Of a stretch of DNA of 7,118 nucleotides, positions 1 to 6,519 are shown one piece after another. The stretch comes from an uncultured Collinsella sp. (GTDB taxonomy: Bacteria > Actinomycetota > Coriobacteriia > Coriobacteriales > Coriobacteriaceae). The notes beneath the pieces are model-generated. The model had not been told where the DNA came from, did not search any database, and saw nothing but the letters and a program-made list of their open reading frames with translations. The first letter of the stretch is position 1. Every line of letters begins with the position of its first letter. Both the position numbers and the translations under genes were made by a program. The stretch lies in assembly GCA_958428675.1 (NCBI GenBank), contig CAUAGV010000086.1, forward strand, positions 1 to 7,118, in the 5' to 3' direction.

Positions 1-10
1 GGCCCCTGCC

Positions 11-787
11 TCACGCTGCATCCTTCCAGCCTGCAGTAGCCTTGGTCACGCTTGTGGCGCCGATACCGGTGATACGGGCAATTTGCTTGACCGTGAGATG
101 TGCCCGCCTGAGCCTCAGCAGGCAGGCATCGCGTTCGGGGCGTGGCAGGGCCTTGAGCAACGCAGGATCTATGCTCGTCAGGACTTCGCGCGCAACGAAA
201 AGGGCCTCCTCATCGGGGATCCGCCGGCGCGGAAGAACCTCCACTGACCAGATGCGCCCGGCAACTTTCTTGAGATGCTCGCAATAGCGACGGGAGCCTC
301 CGACAACATCAAGCATAGGGGCCGCATCACAGATGTCAAAGGGATCATAGCCCAGCTGATACGCCTTATAGCTTGACCAGCGGTACGCCTCGAGCGAGTC
401 AAGCGCACCCTTCACGGGATTGAGATGAATATAGTCGAGCAGCTGCACTGCCTGCGTGTCCGACTCAACCGCGACCCGCGAATAGCGATTGTCAAACAGA
501 TGGCCCGTTCTTCCCGTTTTCCCATTGAAATACTTGGCATACGCCGTCAGCGCGCACTGCATTGCCTTTGAAAGGTTGTCATATGGGTCATCAACCATCA
601 AATGGAAGTGGTTGTCCATAAGACACCAGGCCAACACCGCCACGTCATGGCACGCAAACCTGTCCGATATGTCCGATAGGAAACGATAGCGGTCGGAATC
701 ATCTTCAAAAATGATCTGTTTGGAGTTACCGCGGTCAAAGACGTGGTAATAGCCGGTGAGCGAAATTTCGCGGGCGCATCGGGGCAT
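11..787 (-). CDS. REP-associated tyrosine transposase (RAYT-like, Y1/HUH family)
   Basis: Predicted single-strand DNA transposase/nuclease of the IS200-like Y1 superfamily, 258 aa. Seen in the sequence: an N-terminal YYHVFDRGN motif (about 13-21), the metal-binding HUH motif as NHFH in WCLMDNHFHLMV (H60 and H62), HLFDNRY (about 96-102), the LDYIHLNPVKG block with the likely nucleophile Y119, then YRWSSYKAY (135-143). A C-terminal helix-turn-helix-like stretch (about 231-251, LTVKQIARITGIGATSV) probably helps bind DNA. By family knowledge such proteins nick and join hairpin-bearing single-stranded DNA and are linked to REP repeats, often as single-copy domesticated genes. I chose the ATG at 787 over the TTG at 802 because AAAGGAG lies 6 nt before it and the MPRCAREIS start is typical. 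The gene looks intact. It uses rare codons such as TCA (for example at 245-247) that adhE and proS largely avoid, which suggests separate origin. No terminator is visible before the left edge. Confidence 0.9.
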   Translation of the reverse strand: MPRCAREISLTGYYHVFDRGNSKQIIFEDDSDRYRFLSDISDRFACHDVAVLAWCLMDNHFHLMVDDPYDNLSKAMQCALTAYAKYFNGKTGRTGHLFDNRYSRVAVESDTQAVQLLDYIHLNPVKGALDSLEAYRWSSYKAYQLGYDPFDICDAAPMLDVVGGSRRYCEHLKKVAGRIWSVEVLPRRRIPDEEALFVAREVLTSIDPALLKALPRPERDACLLRLRRAHLTVKQIARITGIGATSVTKATAGWKDAA

Positions 788-789
788 GG

Positions 790-832
790 TCTCTCCTTTC
801 AAAGCCGTACAGGCAACACCTAAAAGGAGAGA
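790..832 (-). promoter_or_regulatory. Leader inverted repeat masking the transposase ribosome binding site
   Basis: TCTCTCCTTT at 790-799 and AAAGGAGAGA at 823-832 are perfect 10-bp reverse complements separated by 23 nt. In the minus-strand mRNA the upstream arm is the anti-Shine-Dalgarno and the downstream arm contains the AAAGGAG that serves the ATG at 787, two nucleotides beyond the arm. Folding would hide the ribosome binding site. The pairing is read directly from the sequence; the effect on translation is inferred, by analogy with IS200 and IS10, whose transposase start regions are known to be occluded by RNA structure. Confidence 0.6.
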
Positions 833-861
833 AGAAACGCGAAATGCTGAGCCTGTGACCT

Positions 862-868
862 ATTTATA
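862..868 (-). promoter_or_regulatory. Candidate -10 element for the transposase gene
   Basis: On the minus strand this reads TATAAAT, about 75 nt upstream of the chosen start codon. No convincing -35 hexamer lies 16-18 nt upstream (GCCTGT at 17 nt is poor). A start site near 856 would include both arms of the leader hairpin. This is a weak call from one box only. Confidence 0.25.
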
Positions 869-917
869 TCCAATCAGCGACAAAAACAGGCCCAAAACGA
901 CAAAATCGCAAATCGAT

Positions 918-968
918 GTCTGTCCCAAATGAGTGAAACCACTCATGTAAGTCTGTCCCCAATGAGCG
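918..968. repeat. REP-like direct repeat with embedded palindrome
   Basis: Two 18-nt copies, 918-935 (GTCTGTCCCAAATGAGTG) and 951-968 (GTCTGTCCCCAATGAGCG), match at 16 of 18 positions with a 33-nt period. Between them, CACTCAT (940-946) is the exact complement of ATGAGTG (929-935), giving a 7-bp hairpin with an AAAC loop. A fixed short box next to a small palindrome, duplicated beside a RAYT-like gene, fits the general architecture of REP/BIME elements recognised by these enzymes. The repeats and hairpin are directly visible; the link with the transposase is inferred from position and family. Confidence 0.5.
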
Positions 969-996
969 GGGCGATGCACTGGCAGATAGTTTTAGT

Positions 997-1026
997 TAAA
1001 ACGCTTCAGTTTATTGAAGCGTTTTA
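997..1026. terminator. Bidirectional terminator-type hairpin upstream of adhE
   Basis: A perfect 12-bp stem, TAAAACGCTTCA (997-1008) with TGAAGCGTTTTA (1015-1026), closes a 6-nt loop. Both strands read A-run, GC core, T-run, as in bidirectional intrinsic terminators, although the T-run is within the stem. It sits upstream of the adhE promoter candidate, so it would stop incoming transcription rather than attenuate adhE. It may be left over from a former plus-strand neighbour. A second small inverted repeat, GTTTTA-GT-TAAAAC at 989-1002, overlaps its left arm. Confidence 0.5.
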
Positions 1027-1044
1027 GTATGCCTTTTACGGGAA

Positions 1045-1078
1045 TCTTACCGTTTACCGAATTATTTCTTGCTATCAT
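1045..1078 (+). promoter_or_regulatory. adhE promoter candidate with extended -10
   Basis: TATCAT at 1073-1078 is preceded by TGC (1070-1072), making a TGnTATCAT extended -10. The -35 position (around 1050-1055, CCGTTT) is poor, which an extended -10 can compensate. Tandem TTACCG copies (1047-1052 and 1054-1059) overlap the -35 zone and may be an activator or repressor site; GGGTAAA at 1089-1095 is a near-inverted copy downstream of the start site. Transcription would begin near 1085, giving a leader of about 34 nt. I do not see a recognisable Rex-type operator. Confidence 0.45.
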
Positions 1079-1118
1079 GCAAGACGTAGGGTAAATCTCC
1101 GATCGCAAGGAGACACAA

Positions 1119-3767
1119 ATGGTGAAAAAGTCACCGGAAAACACTACTCCCGCAATTGTGGACAACGTAGAGGCGCTTGAGGCTAAGCTCGCTCAGATGC
1201 GAGAGGCCCAGGCGCTTTTTGCTACGTACACGCAGGAGCAGGTCGACAAGATCTTCTATGAGGCCGCCATGGCCGCCAACAAGGCTCGTATCCCGTTGGC
1301 GAAGATGGCCATCGAGGAGACCGGCCGCGGCGTTCTTGAGGACAAGGTCATCAAGAACCACTACGCCGCAGAGTACATCTACAACGCTTACAAGAACACC
1401 AAGACCTGTGGCGTTCTGGAGCGCGACGAGGCCTACGGCATCACCAAGATCGCCGAGCCCATCGGCATCGTGGGCGCCGTCATCCCGACGACCAACCCCA
1501 CCTCCACCGCGATCTTCAAGACGCTGATCAGCCTGAAGACCCGCAACGGCATCATCATCTCCCCGCACCCGGCAGCCGCCAAGTGCACCATCGCCGCCGC
1601 CAAGCTCGTGCTTGACGCCGCCGTCAAGGCCGGCGCCCCCGAGGGCATCATCGGCTGGGTCGATGTCCCCTCCATCGAGCTGACCAACATGGTCATGCGC
1701 GACGTCGACATCATCCTCGCCACCGGTGGCCCGGGCATGGTCAAGGCCGCTTACTCCTCGGGCAAGCCCGCCCTGGGCGTTGGCGCCGGTAACACCCCGG
1801 TCATCATCGACGACACCGCCGACGTGCTGCTCGCCGTCAACTCCATCATCCACTCCAAGACCTTCGATAACGGCATGATCTGCGCTTCCGAGCAGTCCGT
1901 GACTGTCATCGACAGCATCTATGACCAGGTTAAGGCCGAGTTCCAGAAGCGCGGCTGCTACTTCGTCAAGCAGGGTGCCGAGATGGAGGCCCTGCGTGCC
2001 GCCATGTTCAAGAACGGCGCTCTCGATCACCGCATCCCCGGCATGGCCGCCGCCAAGATCGCCGAGCTCGCCGGCATCGAGGTTCCCGCCAAGACCAAGA
2101 TCCTGATCGCCGAGGTCACCTCCACCGACCCCGCCAAGGAGGAGTTCTCCCACGAGAAGCTCTCCCCGGTCCTTGCCATGTACCACGCCAAGGACTTCCA
2201 GGAGGCCGTCGACAAGGCCGAGCACCTGGTGCTCGCCGGTGGTCCGGGCCACACCGCCTCTCTGTATGTGCACCCCGCCCAGGCCGAGAAGATCAGCCTG
2301 TTCGAGCACGTCATGAAGGCCTGCCGTATCGTCATCAACACCCCGTCCTCGCACGGCGGCATCGGTGACCTGTACAACTTTGGCATGAAGCCGTCTCTGA
2401 CCCTGGGCTGCGGCTCCTGGGGCGGCAACTCCGTCTCCGAGAACGTTGGGGTGAAGCACTTGATCAACGTTAAGACTGTGGCCGAGCGCCGTGAGAACAT
2501 GCTGTGGTTCCGCGCTCCCGAGAAGGTCTACTTCAAGAAGGGTTCCACGCCCGTCGCCCTCGACGAGCTCGGTACCGTCATGGGCAAGAAGCGCGCCTTC
2601 ATCGTCACCGACCAGTTCCTCTTCAAGAATGGCAACACCCGCGCCATCGAGGCCAAGCTCGACGAGATGGGTATCGCCCACGACTGCTTCTACGACGTCG
2701 AGCCCGATCCGTCGCTGCAGTGCGCACGTCGCGGCGCCAAGCAGATGGCTCTCTTTGAGCCTGACGTGATCATCGCCGTCGGCGGTGGCTCCGCTATGGA
2801 CGCCGGCAAGATCATGTGGATGATGTACGAGCACCCCGAGTGCAAGTTTGAGGACATGGCCATGGACTTCATGGACATCCGCAAGCGTATCTTCACCTTC
2901 CCCGAGATGGGCAAGAAGGCCTACTTCGTCGCCGTCCCGACCTCTTCGGGTACCGGCTCCGAGTGCACGCCGTTCGCCATCATCACCGACAAGGAGACCG
3001 GCATCAAGTGGCCGCTCGCCGACTACGCGCTGCTCCCCAACATGGCTATCGTCGACGCCGACAACTGCATGACCGCCCCGCGCGGCCTGACCGCTGCCTC
3101 CGGCATCGACGTCATGACCCACGCCATCGAGTCCTACGTCTCCATCATGGCTTCCGACTACACCAAGGGCCTCTCCGAGCGCGCTGCCAAGCTCGTCTTC
3201 GAGAACCTGCCCTCCAGCTTCACGAACGGCGCCAAGGACCCGCACGCCCGCGAGGAGATGCACAACGCCTCCTGCATGGCCGGTATGGCCTTCGCCAACG
3301 CCTTCCTGGGCCTCAACCACTCCATGGCCCACAAGCTCGGCGCTTTCCATCACCTGCCCCACGGCCTCGCAAACGCTGTCATCCTGACCCGCGTCATGCG
3401 CTACAACGCCGCCGAGGCTCCCGTCAAGATGGGTACCTTCTCCCAGTATCCTTACCCCAACGCGCTGCACAACTACGCCGAGATGGCCAAGTACTGCGGC
3501 ATCGAGGGCAAGGACGACAAGGAGGTCTTCGAGAACTTCATCACGAAGCTCGAGGAGCTCAAGGACTTCATCGGCGTCAAGAAGACCATCGCCGACTACG
3601 GTGTTGACGAGCAGTACTTCCTCGACACCCTCGACGAGATGACTGAGCAGGCATTCAACGACCAGTGCACCGGCGCCAACCCGCGCTACCCGCTCATGAG
3701 CGAGATCAAGGAGCTCTACCTGGACGCCTACTACGGCCGCGAGCCTCAGGACTACGCCGTCTGCTAG
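1119..3767 (+). CDS. adhE: Bifunctional acetaldehyde-CoA/alcohol dehydrogenase AdhE
   Basis: Cytoplasmic fusion enzyme, 882 aa (E. coli AdhE is 891), reducing acetyl-CoA to acetaldehyde and then to ethanol while oxidising two NADH; it regenerates NAD+ in fermentation. Residues about 1-450 form the CoA-acylating aldehyde dehydrogenase, with VGAGNTP (221-227) and catalytic C255 in NGMICASEQS. A linker near 450-465 leads to the iron-dependent alcohol dehydrogenase: AVGGGSAMD (553-561, nucleotide binding), PTSSGTGSE (607-615), and iron ligands D664, H668 (GIDVMTHAIE), H734 (GLNHSMAHKLG) and H748 (HHLPHG). The spacing of these four matches the E. coli ligands exactly. Family members assemble into spirosome filaments. 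AAGGAG at 1107-1112, 6 nt before the ATG, fixes the start. Codon use is strongly biased (no TTA, CTA or TCA after codon 5), as expected for a highly expressed gene. It has its own promoter candidate; a strong hairpin follows the stop. Confidence 0.98.
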   Translation: MVKKSPENTTPAIVDNVEALEAKLAQMREAQALFATYTQEQVDKIFYEAAMAANKARIPLAKMAIEETGRGVLEDKVIKNHYAAEYIYNAYKNTKTCGVLERDEAYGITKIAEPIGIVGAVIPTTNPTSTAIFKTLISLKTRNGIIISPHPAAAKCTIAAAKLVLDAAVKAGAPEGIIGWVDVPSIELTNMVMRDVDIILATGGPGMVKAAYSSGKPALGVGAGNTPVIIDDTADVLLAVNSIIHSKTFDNGMICASEQSVTVIDSIYDQVKAEFQKRGCYFVKQGAEMEALRAAMFKNGALDHRIPGMAAAKIAELAGIEVPAKTKILIAEVTSTDPAKEEFSHEKLSPVLAMYHAKDFQEAVDKAEHLVLAGGPGHTASLYVHPAQAEKISLFEHVMKACRIVINTPSSHGGIGDLYNFGMKPSLTLGCGSWGGNSVSENVGVKHLINVKTVAERRENMLWFRAPEKVYFKKGSTPVALDELGTVMGKKRAFIVTDQFLFKNGNTRAIEAKLDEMGIAHDCFYDVEPDPSLQCARRGAKQMALFEPDVIIAVGGGSAMDAGKIMWMMYEHPECKFEDMAMDFMDIRKRIFTFPEMGKKAYFVAVPTSSGTGSECTPFAIITDKETGIKWPLADYALLPNMAIVDADNCMTAPRGLTAASGIDVMTHAIESYVSIMASDYTKGLSERAAKLVFENLPSSFTNGAKDPHAREEMHNASCMAGMAFANAFLGLNHSMAHKLGAFHHLPHGLANAVILTRVMRYNAAEAPVKMGTFSQYPYPNALHNYAEMAKYCGIEGKDDKEVFENFITKLEELKDFIGVKKTIADYGVDEQYFLDTLDEMTEQAFNDQCTGANPRYPLMSEIKELYLDAYYGREPQDYAVC

Positions 3768-3784
3768 TTTTAGCACGGTTTTTA

Positions 3785-3823
3785 ACGGCGGGGGTGCACG
3801 GGTGTTTCACACACCCCCGCCGT
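3785..3823 (+). other. Strong GC hairpin between adhE and the kinase gene
   Basis: ACGGCGGGGGTG (3785-3796) pairs perfectly with CACCCCCGCCGT (3812-3823), a 12-bp stem with a 15-nt loop that can itself form GTG-TTT-CAC. No T-tract follows (GTCGCTTCT), so it is a poor classical terminator. It could protect the 3' end of adhE mRNA or act as a leaky terminator lowering expression of the downstream gene. The structure is seen; the role is inferred. Confidence 0.55.
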
Positions 3824-3855
3824 CGCTTCTATCGCATCGTTGAAAGGATGCAACC

Positions 3856-4620
3856 ATGCTGCTACCCGATTCCAAGACCGAGCTCGTCCGCCGTGGCAAC
3901 AAGGTCGTTTACGACCTGGGCGACAAGATCGTCAAGGTCTTTAACGAGACCAAGCCTGTCTCCGACGTGTTCAACGAGGCTTTGAATCTTGCCCGCATCA
4001 ATGAGTGCGGCATCCGCAGCCCCAAGGCTCTCGAGGTTTCCCAGCTCGAGAACGCCAACGGCTGGGTGCTCGTGACCGAGAAGGTTCCGGGCACCACCCT
4101 TGCCGAGAAGATGACTGCCGAGCCCCAGCGCTTTGGTGAGTACCTCGAGATGTTCGTCGACCTTCAGATTGAGATCCACGGCTACACCTCCCCGCTGCTC
4201 AACCGTCAGCGCGACAAGTTCGCCCGCATGATCGACAGCCTTGATCAGCTCAATGCCACCACGCGCTACAACCTTCAGGAGCGTCTGGACGGCATGACCA
4301 AGGAGTTCAAGGTCTGCCACGGCGACTTCAACCCCTCCAACGTCATCGTCGGCGACGACGGCCAGCTCTATGTGTGCGACTGGGCACACGCCACCCAGGG
4401 CTCCCCTGCTGCCGACGTTGCCACCACCTACCTGCTCTTCGCCCTCAACAGCAAGGACCAGGCCGAGGCCTACCTGGAGCTCTACTGCGACCGCGCCGAC
4501 ATGCCCATGCAGGTCGTGCGCCAGTGGACGAGCATCGTCGCCGCTTCCGAGCTTGCTCGTAAGCGCAACGTGAACGATGAGTTCCTTAAGAACTGGATCG
4601 ACGTCGTCGATTATCAGTAA
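3856..4620 (+). CDS. Phosphotransferase, aminoglycoside phosphotransferase/choline kinase-like fold, substrate unknown
   Basis: Small cytoplasmic kinase-like protein of 254 aa with a visible ATP-dependent phosphotransfer core. The N-lobe has DKIVKVFN with probable ATP-anchoring K27 and an E41 in FNEAL as its likely partner; TEKVPGTTL (about 74-82) is the hinge. The catalytic loop is VCHGDFNPSNVIV (153-165) with D157 as the presumed base and N162 binding metal; the metal-binding aspartate is D175 in YVCDWAHA, followed by SPAADVATTYLLF. This is typical of the APH family, which includes kinases for antibiotics, choline, sugars and metabolites. Nothing in the sequence fixes the substrate, and resistance should not be assumed. 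AAAGGA at 3843-3848, 7 nt before the ATG, supports the start. It lies 88 nt after adhE with no clear promoter in the gap, so it is probably read from adhE through the intervening hairpin. A good terminator follows. Confidence 0.85.
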   Translation: MLLPDSKTELVRRGNKVVYDLGDKIVKVFNETKPVSDVFNEALNLARINECGIRSPKALEVSQLENANGWVLVTEKVPGTTLAEKMTAEPQRFGEYLEMFVDLQIEIHGYTSPLLNRQRDKFARMIDSLDQLNATTRYNLQERLDGMTKEFKVCHGDFNPSNVIVGDDGQLYVCDWAHATQGSPAADVATTYLLFALNSKDQAEAYLELYCDRADMPMQVVRQWTSIVAASELARKRNVNDEFLKNWIDVVDYQ

Positions 4621-4654
4621 TATCTGAGCGATTTATTTCGCATCGGAGGCACAA

Positions 4655-4695
4655 GAAAACCCCGCAGCTCATATGGGCTGTGGGGTTTTCCTTTT
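4655..4695 (+). terminator. Intrinsic terminator of the adhE-kinase unit
   Basis: GAAAACCCC (4655-4663) pairs with GGGGTTTTC (4682-4690); the stem continues through a G-T wobble into CAGC/GCTG, and TTTT follows at 4692-4695. It stands about 35 nt after the kinase stop codon on the plus strand. Its A- and T-rich flanks could also let it act on the minus strand. Confidence 0.85.
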
Positions 4696-4716
4696 AGATA
4701 TCGAGGATGCCACAAG

Positions 4717-4769
4717 ATAAAAGGACGGCCCCACATCTCCCCGATCTGGAGAAATGTGGGGCCGTCCCG
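4717..4769 (-). terminator. Intrinsic terminator of ispG-proS
   Basis: GGACGGCCCCACAT (4723-4736) and ATGTGGGGCCGTCC (4754-4767) form a perfect 14-bp stem, extended by CTCC/GGAG above a 2-nt bulge. On the minus strand the stem is followed by TTTTATC (4722-4716), the expected T-tract. It begins about 30 nt beyond the proS stop, so it ends the minus-strand transcript. Confidence 0.88.
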
Positions 4770-4797
4770 TATATCGAACTACAAGCGAAATCGTCGA

Positions 4798-6519
4798 TTA
4801 ACGGCGGGCCGCCTTAACAAGCTCGGCAACCTTGGCGACGACCTCGTCGATAGCCACGTCCTCGCGCTCGCCCGTAGCACGGTCCTTGAGCTCCACAGTA
4901 CCATTCTTGAGGCCACGCTTACCCAGAACGACCTGATACGGGAAGCCCATGAGGTCGTTATCGGCAAACTTAAAGCCGGGACGCTCGTCACGGTCATCGA
5001 CGACAACCTCGATACCCTCGGCGCACAGGCCCTCGACGATTTGGTCGCAAACGTTAGCGCACTCCTCCTTCTTGGGATCGAGCGGAATCACCGCGACCTC
5101 GTACGGGGCAACGGAGACCGGCCAGACGATGCCGTGTTCGTCGTTGTGCTGCTCCACGACGGCAGCAAGCGAGCGGGACACACCAACGCCGTAGCAACCC
5201 ATGATGAGCGGCTTCTCCTTGCCGTCCTCGTCCATAAAGGTGGCACCCATGGCCTCGGAGTACTTGGTGCCCAGCTGGAACACCTGAGAGACCTCGATGC
5301 CGCGGGCAGCAGAGAGCGGCTTGCCGCAGTGCGGGCAGGGATCGCCGGCAACGACGGTGACCAGATCTGCCCACTCATCGACGGTAAAGTCGCGCTCGGG
5401 GCAGGCACCGGTAAAGTGATAGTCGACCTCGTTGGCACCGCAGGCCCACTGCTTGGACTCGCGCAGGCTCTCGTCGCACACCAGACGGATGCCCTCGGGC
5501 AAGTTAACCGGTCCGATAAAGCCCTTGTGCAGACCGTAGGTCTGGAGCTCCTCATCAGTCATCATGCGATAGCCCTTGCCAAAGACATGCTCGGCCTTGC
5601 AATCGTTGAGCTCGTGGTCGCCCGGAACAATGGCCACGACGGGCTTGCCCTCGGCGTCGATGAGTGCCAGAGACTTGCGCGTGCCGTTCTCGGGGAAGCC
5701 GAAGAACTTTGCAACGGCCTCGATGGTGCCCATGCCCGGAGTCTCGACCTTGGTAAGCGCACCGTCGCCAGGACCCTCGGTCACAACGACCTTGGTGCTT
5801 GCGGCCTCGTCATCGGCAGCAAAGCCGCAATCGTCGCAGTAGACGAGCGAAGCCTCGCCGGCGTCGGCCAAAGCCATGTACTCGACGGAGGTATCGCCAC
5901 CGATCTCGCCGGAGTCGGCGACAACGGGCAGAGCCTTGATGTAGCAGCGCTCGCAAATGTTGGCATAGGCCTGCTTCATCTTGTCGTACTCCTCCTGCAG
6001 GCTCTCCTGCGTAGCAGAGAAGCTGTAGGCGTCCTTCATGATGAACTCGCGACCGCGCATCAGGCCAAAACGGGGACGGAACTCGTCGCGGAACTTATCC
6101 TGAATGTGATAGAGGTTCACTGGCAGCTGCTTGTAGGAACGCAACTCATTGCGCACCAGGGCAGTCACGGTCTCCTCGTGCGTGGGTCCGAGCACAAACT
6201 CGCGGCCGTGGCGGTCATCAAAGCGCACAAGCTCCTTGCCATAGGCGTCGATGCGGCCGGACTCACGCCACAACTCGGCATCGACCATGATGGGCATCAT
6301 AAGCTCCTGGGCGCCGGCAGCGTCCATCTCGTCGCGCACGATATTCTCGATCTTGCGGATCGAGCGCCAAGCAAGCGGCAGGTAGGAATACAGACCGGCG
6401 GCCTCTTTGCGGATCATGCCGGCACGGAGCAGCAGGCGGTGGCTGGCGAGCTCAGCGTCCGCCGGATCCTCTTTAAGCGTCGGCGCATAGAGCTTAGACA
6501 TATACATTGCTCGAGTCAT
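4798..6519 (-). CDS. proS: Prolyl-tRNA synthetase, bacterial (editing-domain) type
   Basis: Charges tRNA-Pro with proline using ATP in the cytoplasm; 573 aa, the usual length (E. coli 572). Class II motif 1 lies at about 42-78. The substrate loop GPTHEE is at 111-116, motif 2 at 143-165 (FRDEFRPRFG, then MKDAYSF) and motif 3 at 440-452 (MGCYGVGVSRSLA). Between motifs 2 and 3 sits the YbaK-like insertion that clears mischarged Ala-tRNA-Pro; its GDHELNDCKAEH contains K308, probably the editing-site lysine. The anticodon-binding domain spans about 470-570. Two CxxC pairs (C228/C231 and C395/C398) flank the insertion and may bind zinc. The start is the ATG at 6519: GAGGAG (6526-6531) is 6 nt upstream, although later in-frame ATGs (codons 5 and 7) exist. 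It touches the ispG stop codon, so translation is probably coupled. Confidence 0.97.
   Translation of the reverse strand: MTRAMYMSKLYAPTLKEDPADAELASHRLLLRAGMIRKEAAGLYSYLPLAWRSIRKIENIVRDEMDAAGAQELMMPIMVDAELWRESGRIDAYGKELVRFDDRHGREFVLGPTHEETVTALVRNELRSYKQLPVNLYHIQDKFRDEFRPRFGLMRGREFIMKDAYSFSATQESLQEEYDKMKQAYANICERCYIKALPVVADSGEIGGDTSVEYMALADAGEASLVYCDDCGFAADDEAASTKVVVTEGPGDGALTKVETPGMGTIEAVAKFFGFPENGTRKSLALIDAEGKPVVAIVPGDHELNDCKAEHVFGKGYRMMTDEELQTYGLHKGFIGPVNLPEGIRLVCDESLRESKQWACGANEVDYHFTGACPERDFTVDEWADLVTVVAGDPCPHCGKPLSAARGIEVSQVFQLGTKYSEAMGATFMDEDGKEKPLIMGCYGVGVSRSLAAVVEQHNDEHGIVWPVSVAPYEVAVIPLDPKKEECANVCDQIVEGLCAEGIEVVVDDRDERPGFKFADNDLMGFPYQVVLGKRGLKNGTVELKDRATGEREDVAIDEVVAKVAELVKAARR

Larger units (their letters stand above)
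788..1118. other. Gene-free region between transposase and adhE
   Basis: This 331-nt stretch separates the divergent transposase and adhE genes and is clearly more A/T-rich than adhE. I see no credible coding sequence in it. It contains, in order: the RBS-masking inverted repeat (790-832), a possible minus-strand -10 box (862-868), a duplicated GTCTGTCCC-type 18-mer with a palindrome (918-968), a 12-bp hairpin of terminator type (997-1026) and the adhE promoter/leader (about 1045-1118). The pieces are listed separately. Confidence 0.8.

Noticed and set aside
788..802. Earlier TTG start adding five residues to the transposase
   Set aside because: The extra codons are the Shine-Dalgarno region itself (AAAGGAG) for the ATG at 787, and the family usually begins with the MPR-type sequence.
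823..860. A plus-strand AAAGGAG followed by ATG at 843 as a small gene
   Set aside because: The frame stops after four codons. The purine-rich stretch is better explained as one arm of the transposase leader inverted repeat.
918..968. A CRISPR array
   Set aside because: Only two imperfect 18-nt copies with a 15-nt gap, no further repeats and no cas genes.
2963..3607. A 214-codon plus-strand frame inside adhE in another reading frame
   Set aside because: Arginine-, histidine- and proline-rich translation typical of a shifted frame in G+C-rich coding DNA; fully inside the certain adhE gene.
1131..3776. An 881-codon open frame antisense to the whole of adhE
   Set aside because: It is in codon register with adhE, so its stops would need TTA, CTA or TCA sense codons, which this strongly biased gene lacks after codon 5. 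The translation is low-complexity (rich in V, L, G, D, H) with no domain signs.
3862..4389. A 175-codon minus-strand frame opposite the kinase gene
   Set aside because: In-register mirror of a biased gene, with no recognisable domain or ribosome binding site.
3856..4620. Calling the kinase an antibiotic resistance gene
   Set aside because: The APH fold is shared by many metabolic kinases, and nothing in the sequence or neighbourhood points to an antibiotic substrate.
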